From Brevibacillus sp. (GTDB lineage: Bacteria; Bacillota; Bacilli; Brevibacillales; Brevibacillaceae): a stretch of DNA of 12,141 nucleotides. Location: the NCBI GenBank assembly GCA_029240815.1, contig JARDZO010000172.1, forward strand, positions 1-12,141, in the 5' to 3' direction. The translations under genes were made by a program, and so were the position numbers. Below are positions 1-5,642 of this stretch, piece by piece (position 1 is the first letter of the stretch; each line of letters begins with the position of its first letter). Under the pieces are notes generated by a model. The model was not told the DNA's origin. It saw only the letters and a program-made list of their open reading frames with translations, and did no database searches.

Positions 1-137
1 AATGAACTTGGAGACAATCTTCCTGTCTCCAAAATAAAGTGAAAATCTTCATCCGAAATCTTTTTGTTGGTATCAAATGACTTGCAAGCATGCCGAAAAC
101 GATAAGCTTCCAAAATTTCTTTCTTGGTCATTGTCAT
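1..137 (-). CDS. Nitroreductase-family NAD(P)H-dependent oxidoreductase, N-terminal part (cut by window edge)
   Basis: The minus strand reads [20 protein letters not shown] then [20 protein letters not shown] and LSPSS before running off the left edge (45 codons visible). The pattern '[36 protein letters not shown]' is the start of YfkO-like nitroreductases, FMN flavoproteins that reduce nitro compounds and quinones with NAD(P)H in the cytoplasm. The conserved early Arg (here in FRHA) and the SPSS segment normally contribute to FMN phosphate binding. The ATG at 137-135 is chosen because AGGAG lies 8 nt upstream (146-150); an in-frame ATG two codons later is a less likely alternative. What is present looks intact; the rest of the gene lies outside the window. 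The family call is strong, the exact substrate unknown. Confidence 0.85.
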   Translation of the reverse strand, partial: MTMTKKEILEAYRFRHACKSFDTNKKISDEDFHFILETGRLSPSS

Positions 138-165
138 GATATATTCTCCTTCTTAACTAACATTT

Positions 166-195
166 AATATAGATGCATAGCTGCCCCATGTACAA
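166..195 (-). promoter_or_regulatory. Candidate sigma-A promoter for the nitroreductase gene
   Basis: On the minus strand TTGTAC (190-195) and TATATT (166-171) are separated by 18 nt and lie about 30 nt upstream of the nitroreductase ATG. This resembles a -35/-10 pair, though the -35 is imperfect. The -35 box lies 4 nt from the end of the 72-nt repeat copy at 199-270. It is a sequence-pattern call only. Confidence 0.35.
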
Positions 196-198
196 CAG

Positions 199-270
199 CC
201 GCCTGCGTCTGCCTCAATAATCCGCTTTAGCTGCTCGCTCCGCCCACGCATTAACCTCTTCAAGCCGTTT
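199..270. repeat. 72-nt direct repeat, copy 1
   Basis: This segment matches 1875-1946 at 68 of 72 positions in the same orientation; the differences are at copy-1 positions 217, 228, 249 and 253. On the minus strand both copies read KRLEEVN(A/T)WAERAA(K/E)AD followed at once or one codon later by a stop, so the repeat carries the 3' end of a reading frame plus about 15 nt beyond it. Three of the four differences alter a residue or the stop context. The flanking sequences on both sides are unrelated between copies. Confidence 0.9.
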
Positions 271-276
271 TGATGT

Positions 277-292
277 AGGCTTCACGAAGCCT
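277..292. repeat. Short inverted repeat AGGCTTC-ac-GAAGCCT
   Basis: Seven bases are perfectly inverted around a 2-nt centre. It lies inside the C-terminal remnant, between the 72-nt repeat copy and the 18-nt repeat copy, so it marks the stretch where the two arrangements of these repeats differ. Confidence 0.6.
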
Positions 293-306
293 TTGTGGGC
301 TATGTA
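289..306. repeat. 18-nt direct repeat, copy 1
   Basis: The sequence GCCTTTGTGGGCTATGTA is identical at 2528-2545. On the minus strand it encodes YIAHKG inside the C-terminal remnant. Here it lies 18 nt from the 72-nt repeat; in the other location about 580 nt, including the DinB-like gene, separate the corresponding repeats. Confidence 0.8.
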
Positions 307-389
307 TACGCACGAACAGGGGATACAGCCCTGCTCGTTCGCTAGCTTAGATTGTCGGGAACCCAGCCATATAAGCTACTCTCGTATCA

Positions 390-785
390 CCAGCATATAT
401 AAATATGTCAGGTCTTATCGTACGGCAACGGCAAGATAATTATACAAGTGCTATCCAATTTAAAGCCTCGCATTTTCAGACTTGTTCTTACCACAATCGA
501 TTATTCTACTCACAAATGAATGATGCAAAAATCGTTACAGCTTCCTTAGCTCTCGCAAAATTTCCTCCGGGCTTTGACGCTGCATGAAATTCGGATTGAC
601 ATAGGAGGAGCGAATAATGGCGCTCCCTGATTACAGATTACATAGTGGTTTTTCTTCGAACAATAATAACGTAAAAATTTCAGGTCAGAGGCAAAACTGT
701 CTATGAAAATCTATCCGAGATAGACACTGTCGAGTTATGAAGAAAAAAGCGGGCATAATCTTCCTCGTTCTTTTTTCTCTTAGCT
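390..785. other. Non-coding stretch with no recognised gene
   Basis: No convincing gene was found. A 60-codon plus-strand frame (405-587) has no ribosome binding site and no recognisable motif. A 27-codon plus-strand frame at 617-703 follows an AGGAGGAG and a GGAGCG/CGCTCC hairpin (605-629), which is suggestive of a translated leader or gene remnant, but its product is unrecognised. The minus strand has a short frame reading MQRQSPEEILRELRKL (587-537) that looks coding-like but stops after 16 residues; it may be another gene scrap. Confidence 0.4.
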
Positions 786-789
786 CTGC

Positions 790-1056
790 TTTTTGATCCT
801 TGGGCCCCTGCTTAATATGAAGCTCCAGATAAAGGGCCATATCACCCTTTTTTCGTGAGCTGGCGGAAATGTTCGCAGATGTACGCCTTCTTGGGCAATT
901 GCTTCACTCAAGACCAGCCCTGTTGAGTCTGTTCGTTGCAGCATCTCTGCCGACAGGTTATTTACCATTCCTCGACTTCCGATGGTGGATATCCCGAACT
1001 CGCTTGGTTCCTCAGAAGTGAAATCCACTACTTCCAAGGGGTGCTTGAGTATGATC
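790..1056 (-). pseudogene. Internal fragment of an M20-family N-carbamoyl-amino-acid hydrolase / allantoate amidohydrolase
   Basis: The minus strand reads ILKHPLEVVDFTSEEPSEFG then ISTIGSRGMVNNLSAEML, followed by QRTDSTGLVLSEAIAQEG. After a frameshift in an A-run near 847 it continues GDMALYLELHIKQGP (804-848). The HPxEVVxFTxEExxxFGxxxxGSRxM block and the xLELHIEQGP block are adjacent signatures of the HyuC/AllC amidase group, zinc- or manganese-dependent enzymes that remove carbamoyl groups from N-carbamoyl amino acids or act on allantoate. In the family, the first Glu of the EE pair is the catalytic base. Only the middle of a roughly 400-residue protein survives; the N-terminus and the dimerisation/C-terminal parts are missing. 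It abuts the hydantoinase-type remnant with no gap, so a deletion probably fused two neighbouring genes of one pathway. Confidence 0.75.
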
Positions 1057-1892
1057 CGCGTCCTTCCCCTGCTGGATTGTACCTTTGCAATAATCAAGTC
1101 CGAAGATTTTTGCCGGCTTTTCACTAAGCAATTTCGCCAATTGCAGAATGGTGATTCTCCCCTTCGCTGTACATCAACGGAAGCAAGGTTTCCACCCCTG
1201 GAGTGCCTAAAGAATTCTCGAATATATTGGCCTTGTTCTTGCGCTCTATTGTCCATGGCGCGTGATTGGAGGTGACAATATCAACCATCCCTTGTGCGAT
1301 CTGCTCCCACAGCTTCTCCACATCATCCGCTGAACTAAGGGGCGGATATATTTTTGCTTTGGCCTTAAGAGAAACAATATCCTGTTCCTCCAAAGCTAGA
1401 TAATGGGCGCAAGTTTCCCCAATTACAGTTGCGCCTCGTGATTGATAGTGACGAATCAGATCAAAAATGCGGGGGAATGTGCACTGATAGATGTGCAGTT
1501 TCACACCTGTCCACTAACAAGCACCATGACAGTGAGGACTGCAGTCGATTCACTAACCTTGGGACGGCTCCAGCAGTGAGATCGCGGGTCATCCCCCTTG
1601 TTCTTGGTACTTCTCCATTAATTTCCTAACGATCTTATCGGTCTCCGCATGACGCCGACATGACAGCCCGTTTCTGCAATTTTGTCAAATGCCTCATAAA
1701 GATGACCGTCATCAATCCCGGGAATGCGGAAAGAATCTGTATTGAACATGGAGATTTTAAAATCGCATGCACCAGCCTGAGCCATATGAGGGATCTGTTC
1801 GATCCCTTCCTGCATTACAATTCTTTCTTTGGCCTTGCTCTCGTCATCAGATGCAAAAACCCCTCGGTCGATAACCGCCTGCGTCTGCCTCA
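1057..1892 (-). pseudogene. Degraded cyclic amidohydrolase (hydantoinase/dihydropyrimidinase/allantoinase superfamily)
   Basis: Pieces in three frames assemble into a hydantoinase-like protein lacking its N-terminus. In order they are: GIEQIPHMAQAGACDFKISM and FNTDSFRIPGIDDGHLYEAF (about 1695-1815); TGCHVGV, then a 1-nt shift near 1651 restoring HAETDKIVRKLMEKYQEQGG; a shift near 1589 to DPRSHCWSRPKVSES; a shift near 1508 to VKLHIYQCTFPRIFDLIRHY; GETCAHYLAL, IYPPLSSADDVEKLWEQIA, VTSNHAPW, ENSLGTPGVETLLPLMYSEG; and a shift near 1135 to LAKLLSEKPAKIFGL and GTIQQGKDAD. Intact relatives are metal-dependent TIM-barrel enzymes that open cyclic ureides. Besides at least four frameshifts, the usual metal-site His in HIYHCT is Gln (1484-1486) and the Asp of SDHAPW is Asn (1265-1267), so decay is real rather than only sequencing error. 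Substrate class is not resolvable. Confidence 0.85.
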
Positions 1893-1946
1893 TTAATCCG
1901 CTTCAGCTGCTCGCTCCGCCCACGTATTGACCTCTTCAAGCCGTTT
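1875..1946. repeat. 72-nt direct repeat, copy 2
   Basis: This is the partner of 199-270 (68/72 identical, same orientation). It sits exactly between the hydantoinase-type remnant and the end of the stretch downstream of the DinB-like gene. On the minus strand it contains KRLEEVNTWAERAAEAD and a TAA stop at 1893-1895. Confidence 0.9.
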
Positions 1947-1980
1947 GTTGTACGAATCAATCGTACGCGCGGCTTGAGAG
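1893..1980 (-). pseudogene. C-terminal coding remnant of an unrecognised protein (copy 2)
   Basis: The minus-strand frame reads SQAARTIDSY then NKRLEEVNTWAERAAEAD and ends at TAA (1893-1895). It shares the terminal KRLEEVN..WAERAA.AD with the remnant at 214-375, but upstream the two differ. The frame stays open further upstream into the 3' end of the DinB-like gene, where it is no longer informative. It has no start codon of its own that can be supported. It may be the end of a gene that once preceded the hydantoinase gene in the same operon; the family is not recognised. Confidence 0.4.
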
Positions 1981-2023
1981 CCAACACAGGAATCAATGTT
2001 CGTCTGCCTTAGCCATTTATCTT

Positions 2024-2470
2024 TTAAATCGTTGCCTGCGAATAATTGATGTACGCAACCGGACTTCCTGCTAATCTGCGAAGCAGCGTCAATTGGCCGA
2101 TATGGGTGGTCGCGTCCGCTAACGGTCCCTGAACAAGCTTTTCGACAACGCTTTGCTCCGGTATAAATTGCAAGATGGCTTGATCCAATTGTTCGACTAT
2201 TTCATAAAATCGCGCCACTTCTCCATACCAGCCTTTAGACTCAAGCCGTACGCGTGGAGAACCGCCAATCGTTGAACAGCAGTTTTGTAACAATTGCGAT
2301 ATGTGATATACAATTTCGATCGGCGTCCTGACGCCGGAACCGGCTTCAAATGAAGCAAAATCGCTCACTGTTCCTGAAATGGCAACCGTGAATCGAAACT
2401 TCATAGCAGCCAGCCAATGACGAAGCAATTTTTCGGCGTTTATGGACTGAAGTTGAGAATTATTTTCCAT
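2024..2470 (-). CDS. DinB-like (DinB_2 superfamily) protein
   Basis: A 148-residue protein with the four-helix DinB/YfiT pattern: an N-terminal helix (about residues 10-35), RTPIEIVYHISQLL with a His near residue 57, FYEIVEQLDQAILQF (about 88-102), and TTHIGQLTLLRRLAGSP near 121-137. DinB-like proteins usually carry three metal-binding histidines; here the first lies in YHIS and another in THIGQL, while the position four residues before the latter is not His, as is common in this subgroup. The biochemical role is generally unknown; some relatives are bacillithiol- or mycothiol-dependent transferases. The ATG at 2470 follows GGAGGGGATAGAGGAC, giving a good binding site. The C-terminus NYSQATI looks somewhat shorter than in relatives. 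It is the only intact-looking gene between decayed ones, with the split repeats on both sides. Confidence 0.65.
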   Translation of the reverse strand: MENNSQLQSINAEKLLRHWLAAMKFRFTVAISGTVSDFASFEAGSGVRTPIEIVYHISQLLQNCCSTIGGSPRVRLESKGWYGEVARFYEIVEQLDQAILQFIPEQSVVEKLVQGPLADATTHIGQLTLLRRLAGSPVAYINYSQATI

Positions 2471-2527
2471 GTCCTCTATCCCCTCCGTATCAACAAAATG
2501 TTCGCTTGGAGACGCCGGACGTCCGCT

Positions 2528-2545
2528 GCCTTTGTGGGCTATGTA
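2528..2545. repeat. 18-nt direct repeat, copy 2
   Basis: Identical to 289-306 in the same orientation. It lies 58 nt upstream of the DinB-like start codon on the minus strand, next to a CGGACGTCCG palindrome (2516-2525). Confidence 0.8.
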
Positions 2546-2604
2546 AACTGTTATTCGTTAGTGCCCGCCGATATGTGGTAGCTTTCATATCCCCTTGAAT
2601 CCTT

Positions 2605-3108
2605 CTATACCCAAGCCTCATTCGCATATCCTCTCTGCTCCCAATAACCGATATGTTCACTGTTAATCAAATTGATCCGGTTCAGCCATTTCACTGACTT
2701 ATAGGAATGCATCTTCTGCATGATGAGCCTAGCAGGTCCACCCAAGGTCACTCGGAATCGGCATGCCGTCGCGCATGATAGCAATCAACGCGTCATTATT
2801 CGCAAGCAGCTCTAACGTTATGCCGCTTGTATACACTTCATCCCAGAATAAAAAATCGCCGATTTCGCTGCGTTGTTCACTCCCACAAGTTCCAGCATTT
2901 CCTTGACGGATTGCCTTTCCAAGTGTTGTTGTATATCGACCATCCTGTGACGCAATGGAAGTCGCTTACCTGAACGGAACGTTTCAACTTTAACAAATTC
3001 TCCCCAATTCCACTGCATGACATTGTCAACAAGTCCATCGATGCGAAACGACCAGTTGGCGCTGTTTAATGACGGGATCGTCGTTCTGAAACCCCCAATA
3101 TCGAATAG
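2605..3108 (-). pseudogene. Frameshifted molybdopterin-dependent oxidoreductase (sulfite oxidase/MsrP-like family)
   Basis: The minus strand reads GGFRTTIPSLNSANWSFRID then GLVDNVMQWNWGEFVKVETF; after a shift near 2972, VQVSDFHCVTGWSIYNNTWK; after a shift near 2913, SVKEMLELVGVNNAAKSAIF; after a shift near 2843, YTSGITLELLANNDALIAIM and DGMPIPSDLG; and after a shift near 2748, GGPARLIMQKMHSYKSVKWL then EHIGYWEQRGYANEAWV and a TAG (2605-2607). This order matches the oxidoreductase molybdopterin-binding domain; DFHCVTGWS carries the Cys that normally ligates molybdenum, and GGPARL...YKSVKWL is typical of the cofactor-binding end. At least four frame changes separate the blocks, and no start codon is preserved near 3108, so the gene is inactive. 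Intact relatives are about 200 residues or more. The residues still present look well conserved, suggesting fairly recent inactivation. Confidence 0.85.
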
Positions 3109-3143
3109 ATATCTTGATTATAATCCTTAAAAAAATCAGACTT

Positions 3144-3161
3144 CTGTAATGTAGATTACAG
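3144..3161. repeat. Inverted repeat CTGTAAT-gtag-ATTACAG
   Basis: A perfect 7-bp stem with a 4-nt loop. It directly abuts a second hairpin at 3162-3180. There is no T-run after it on either strand, so it is not a standard terminator; it could be an operator-like site or the end of a mobile remnant. Confidence 0.5.
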
Positions 3162-3180
3162 ATGCCGATTCGGTCGGCAT
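3162..3180. repeat. Inverted repeat ATGCCGA-ttcgg-TCGGCAT
   Basis: A perfect 7-bp stem with a 5-nt loop, contiguous with the hairpin at 3144-3161. It lies between the broken molybdopterin oxidoreductase and the truncated epimerase. Role unknown. Confidence 0.5.
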
Positions 3181-3216
3181 GTTGCTGCGCCAAGTACCAT
3201 TGAGTTATCAGTCAAT

Positions 3217-3245
3217 TGAATTTTTTCCTGACGGGAGAAAATTCA
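3217..3245. repeat. 12-bp hairpin upstream of the epimerase fragment
   Basis: TGAATTTTTTCC (3217-3228) pairs with GGAGAAAATTCA (3234-3245) across a 5-nt loop, with one T-G wobble. It ends 45 nt before the epimerase fragment's ATG. No U-tract follows on the plus strand. It may be a 5'-leader structure or operator of the original gene. Confidence 0.5.
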
Positions 3246-3290
3246 CCCGGTTAATAAAATAAGAATGCAAACGTGACTGGAGAATATGTG

Positions 3291-3440
3291 ATGAAGATAC
3301 TCGTTTTTGGAGGAACAGCGTTTTTCGGTCACCGGTTAGTCCGTTTATTACTCGGGGATGGCCACGATGTGACCATTGCAACAAGAGGTCAGATACCGGA
3401 TGATTTTGGCGACGCCGTGACCCGAATGCAAACAATCTAA
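3291..3440 (+). pseudogene. Truncated NAD-dependent epimerase/dehydratase, N-terminal 49 residues only
   Basis: The plus strand encodes MKILVFGGTAFFGHRLVRLL then LGDGHDVTIATRGQIPDDFG and DAVTRMQTI before a TAA. The GGTxFFGxxLVxxLLxxGHDVTIATRG pattern is the Rossmann NAD(P)-binding start (first beta strand, glycine-rich loop at residues 7-13, and second strand with the cofactor-selecting region) of extended short-chain dehydrogenases annotated as NAD-dependent epimerase/dehydratase. Intact relatives are around 300 residues, so about five sixths of the gene is gone. A TGGAG lies 8 nt upstream of the ATG, so the 5' end is intact and the break is downstream, near 3430-3440. It is the only coding remnant on the plus strand and too short to be functional as an enzyme. 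Confidence 0.7.
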
Positions 3441-3774
3441 ATAATACCAGAACGGGGATATCCCAGTATGTGGCCATATCAAGGGATTCTTTTCTTCAAA
3501 AAAGGAAAAGTAAAACCCCCCGATAAAGTTATTAGGGGGTTAAGTGCTCATCATCGAGCTTATGCCTTCAAGGATTCGCCCATCCGCGGGCCGAATTATT
3601 TACAACTTCTTTCCAACTCAATATAGCCCCTGCACAGGATGACTAAGTAGAAAATCCGATACAGGGGCCCAAAATCTTAGTTTTTTATCTTCAGTACATG
3701 AAGATGCTCTTTCATGCTTGAGTTCAATACAACTCCATGCGAGGTTACTTTCTATCAATTTACACTAAATTCCA
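3441..3774. other. Intergenic region downstream of the transketolase operon
   Basis: No coding sequence was found here. It contains the hairpin at 3514-3541 and an inverted repeat GCCCCTG (3626-3632) / CAGGGGC (3662-3668) with a 29-nt spacer, followed on the plus strand by a T-run at 3681-3686. The latter could be a weak plus-strand terminator, but the stem is short and distant from the T-run. Confidence 0.5.
3514..3541 (-). terminator. Probable rho-independent terminator of the minus-strand operon
   Basis: AACCCCC (3514-3520, plus strand) pairs with GGGGGTT (3535-3541), and the loop contains a further ATAA/TTAT pairing. Read on the minus strand the stem is followed by TTTTACTTTTCCTTTTTT, a U-rich tract. 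It lies about 230 nt beyond the stop of the C-terminal transketolase gene, the last gene of the operon. No plus-strand U-tract follows, so it is oriented for minus-strand transcripts. Confidence 0.55.
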
Positions 3775-4737
3775 TTATTCCTTTTTCTTCCTCAACACCC
3801 GGCGCACCCCATCCACAATATGCCCCGGCGTCAACCCATATTTTTGCAGCAAAGCATCGTTGGATCCAGACTCGCCGTTCTTGTCACGGACACCGATGCG
3901 CTCGAGAGGGACAGGTGCATGCTCACCCAGCACTTCTGCGACTGCTCCTCCCAGACCGCCATAAATCGTATGTTCTTCCACGGTAACGATCGCTTTCGTC
4001 TTTTCGGCTGCGGTCACAATAGCAGCAACATCAATCGGCTTGATCGACGGAATGTGCAGGACACCAGTGGACACGCCTTCCTTTTTCAACATGTCCGCCG
4101 CCTCGATGGCACGATGCGTTTGCGTCCCAGTGGAGATCAGGGTGACATCCGTGCCTTTGCGCATCTGGATGCCATTTCCGAGTTTAAATTGATAGCTAGT
4201 AGAATCAAAAATGACCGGGAGCGGATCGCGCGCCACTCGGATATAGACAGGCCCATCATAACCGTAGGCAAATTCCATCATGCGCTCCAGCTCTACCGCG
4301 TCTGCTGGCGCCAGTACGATCATGTTGGCCAGGCTCCGCATGATGGCGATGTCTTCCAAGGACTGATGGCTCTTGCCTGTGCAGCCGTTGAGCAACCCGC
4401 TGTACGCCCCGACCATTTTGACGTTCAGTTTTGGTTGGGCGATCGAAACTGTGATCTGATCGAGGGCACGCTTCACGACAAAGGCAGCAAACGAACAGAC
4501 CCACGGCTGAAAACCGACTGTGGTCAATCCTGCAGCGACGCCCAGCATGTTTTGCTCCGCGATCCCCATCTGCAAGAACTGCTCGGGATTATTTTCTGCT
4601 ATCTTGTCCAGCTTTGTCGAGTTAGCCAGATCCCCGTCCAGGGCCACTACCCGCTCATCCTGGCGTGAGAGCGCAAGTAGCTTTTCCCCGAATACATCGC
4701 GCATCGATATCTGTTGTGCTAACTTTAATTCTGCCAT
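3775..4737 (-). CDS. Transketolase, C-terminal subunit (pyrimidine-binding and C-terminal domains)
   Basis: A 320-residue protein, the second half of a split thiamine-diphosphate transketolase. It partners the gene just upstream to move two-carbon ketol units between ketoses and aldoses. Visible features: SMRDVFGEKLL (11-21), LDGDLANSTK (33-42), MGIAEQN (57-63) with Glu61 as the residue that activates thiamine diphosphate, a Phe-rich segment CSFAAFVVKRA (81-91), GKSHQSLEDIAIMR (121-134) corresponding to the substrate-site GxTHQ/ED motif, and the C-terminal domain with VEEHTIYGGLGGAVAEVL (about 255-272). The reading frame extends upstream to 4908, but the ATG at 4737 is chosen because it matches the family start, has AAGGAG 10 nt upstream, and leaves a 2-nt gap after the N-terminal subunit. 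It is the last gene of the operon. Length is normal for split transketolases. Donor and acceptor sugars are unknown. Confidence 0.92.
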   Translation of the reverse strand: MAELKLAQQISMRDVFGEKLLALSRQDERVVALDGDLANSTKLDKIAENNPEQFLQMGIAEQNMLGVAAGLTTVGFQPWVCSFAAFVVKRALDQITVSIAQPKLNVKMVGAYSGLLNGCTGKSHQSLEDIAIMRSLANMIVLAPADAVELERMMEFAYGYDGPVYIRVARDPLPVIFDSTSYQFKLGNGIQMRKGTDVTLISTGTQTHRAIEAADMLKKEGVSTGVLHIPSIKPIDVAAIVTAAEKTKAIVTVEEHTIYGGLGGAVAEVLGEHAPVPLERIGVRDKNGESGSNDALLQKYGLTPGHIVDGVRRVLRKKKE

Positions 4738-4739
4738 TG

Positions 4740-5642
4740 CTACACAGCTCCTTCCTCTAATTCTGCCATGGCCTGGGCTAGCTCCTGATCGGTCGGAACC
4801 CGTGAATGCCACAAATAGTCCCCTTCCATAAAGCTCACGCCTTTGCCTTTTTTCGTCTTGGCAATGATGATCGTTGGCTTGCCTTTCGTCTGCTTCGCGT
4901 TCTGACAAGCCTGCACGATCTGCTGCATATCATGGCCGTCGATCTGGATGACGTGAAAGCCGAATGCTTGCCATCTCGCCTCTGGATGATGAATGGGCAT
5001 TTGCCTCACCCTTCCGTTGCTACCAGCCCACCCATACTGTTGAAGCTGGTTATAATCCATGATGATCGTCAAGTTATCCAATGCGTATTTGGAAGCGATG
5101 TCGGCAGCTTCCCACACTTGCCCTTCTTGCGATTCTCCGTCACCGATCATGCAATACGTTTGGAACGGCGCTTGCTTCATCTTGGCTCCCAGCGCGATCC
5201 CTACCGCGGACGATATCCCTTGACCTAGTGATCCCGTAGACATATCCAAGCCAGGAAGCACGGTCATATCGGGATGAGCCTGCAGCCGTGAGTTGATTTC
5301 ATCGAAGGTTTGCAATTCGTCCTTGGAAAAGTACCCTCTCTCGGCAAGCGTACAATAGAGCGCGATGGCAGAATGGCCTTTGGACAAAACGAAGCGGTCC
5401 CGCCCCTCCCAAGCTGGGTCTTGCGGCCGGATGTTCATCGCCTCAAAGTACAGAGCTGTCAAAACATCCGTAGCCGACAAAGGCCCACCTATATGGCCTG
5501 CACGCGCATGATAGACCGTTTTGATCACATTCCTGCGTATTTCTTTTGCGAGCCCACGCAGTTCGGCTTCTCTCGTTTCTGGCAACATACGTTCCACTGG
5601 TTCCATCCACTCCCTTTTAGCAAGTCTTTCTATTCCTCTCAC
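4740..5642 (-). CDS. Transketolase, N-terminal subunit (thiamine-diphosphate-binding)
   Basis: A protein of about 300 residues carrying the pyrophosphate-binding half of transketolase. Landmarks: AGHIGGPLSATD (48-59), VLSKGHSAIALY (85-96), TGSLGQG (136-142), and GDGESQEG (167-174) leading to LTIIMDYN (191-198), the GDG-(x)n-N metal/diphosphate motif. It needs the C-terminal subunit encoded 2 nt downstream to form the active site. As given, translation starts at a GTG that overlaps the previous stop by 4 nt (GTGA); the upstream binding site is weak. ATG codons at 5606 and 5588 are alternatives, the latter beginning MLPETREAELR as in relatives; the start is therefore uncertain by up to 18 codons. 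Homologous split transketolases serve the pentose phosphate pathway or dedicated sugar pathways such as apiose and sulfosugar degradation; the operon context favours a dedicated role. Confidence 0.92.
   Translation of the reverse strand: MRGIERLAKREWMEPVERMLPETREAELRGLAKEIRRNVIKTVYHARAGHIGGPLSATDVLTALYFEAMNIRPQDPAWEGRDRFVLSKGHSAIALYCTLAERGYFSKDELQTFDEINSRLQAHPDMTVLPGLDMSTGSLGQGISSAVGIALGAKMKQAPFQTYCMIGDGESQEGQVWEAADIASKYALDNLTIIMDYNQLQQYGWAGSNGRVRQMPIHHPEARWQAFGFHVIQIDGHDMQQIVQACQNAKQTKGKPTIIIAKTKKGKGVSFMEGDYLWHSRVPTDQELAQAMAELEEGAV

Larger units (their letters stand above)
214..375 (-). pseudogene. C-terminal coding remnant of an unrecognised protein (copy 1)
   Basis: A minus-strand frame is open from 375 to a TGA at 214-216 and has no good start codon. 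It reads ...SKLANEQGCIPCSCVYIAHK then GFVKPTS and KRLEEVNAWAERAAKADY. The last part is repeated with few changes at 1893-1950, in the same frame and ending in a stop, which suggests it was once the C-terminus of a protein. A CxxCxC cluster precedes it, but I cannot name a family from this. A TAG (376-378) closes the frame upstream, and a neighbouring frame there reads GDTRVAYMAGFPTI, so a frameshift is possible. Function unknown; remnant status is inferred from the missing start and the duplication. Confidence 0.45.

Noticed and set aside
405..587. 60-codon plus-strand reading frame
   Set aside because: No ribosome binding site, no recognisable motif, and low-complexity-free but unfamiliar sequence in a decayed region.
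739..798. Short plus-strand frame MKKKAGIIFLVLFSLSSAF that looks like a signal peptide
   Set aside because: Only 19 codons, no binding site, and it is antisense to the end of the carbamoylase remnant; probably chance.
780..1256. 158-codon minus-strand frame as an intact gene
   Set aside because: Its first part is out of frame with the hydantoinase remnant and its end runs out of frame past the ELHIKQGP block; only the middle is homologous coding sequence.
1124..1504. 126-codon minus-strand frame as an intact hydantoinase-like gene
   Set aside because: It is a central slice of a roughly 450-residue family, flanked by homologous sequence in other frames and with altered metal-site residues.
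2818..3018. 66-codon minus-strand frame as an intact small gene
   Set aside because: It is part of the molybdopterin oxidoreductase remnant; its middle is a frameshifted version of the DFHCVTGWS region.
1..3450. Insertion sequence or transposase to explain the decay
   Set aside because: No transposase motifs were found, nor any pair of terminal inverted repeats with target duplications, only the two direct repeats.
3626..3668. GC-rich inverted repeat as the operon terminator
   Set aside because: The 7-bp stem has a 29-nt spacer and no adjacent U-tract on the minus strand; the hairpin at 3514-3541 fits better.
3820..4668. Long plus-strand frame of 282 codons, and other plus-strand frames opposite the operon
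   Set aside because: They are antisense to clearly identified transketolase, isomerase and transporter genes and show no family motifs.
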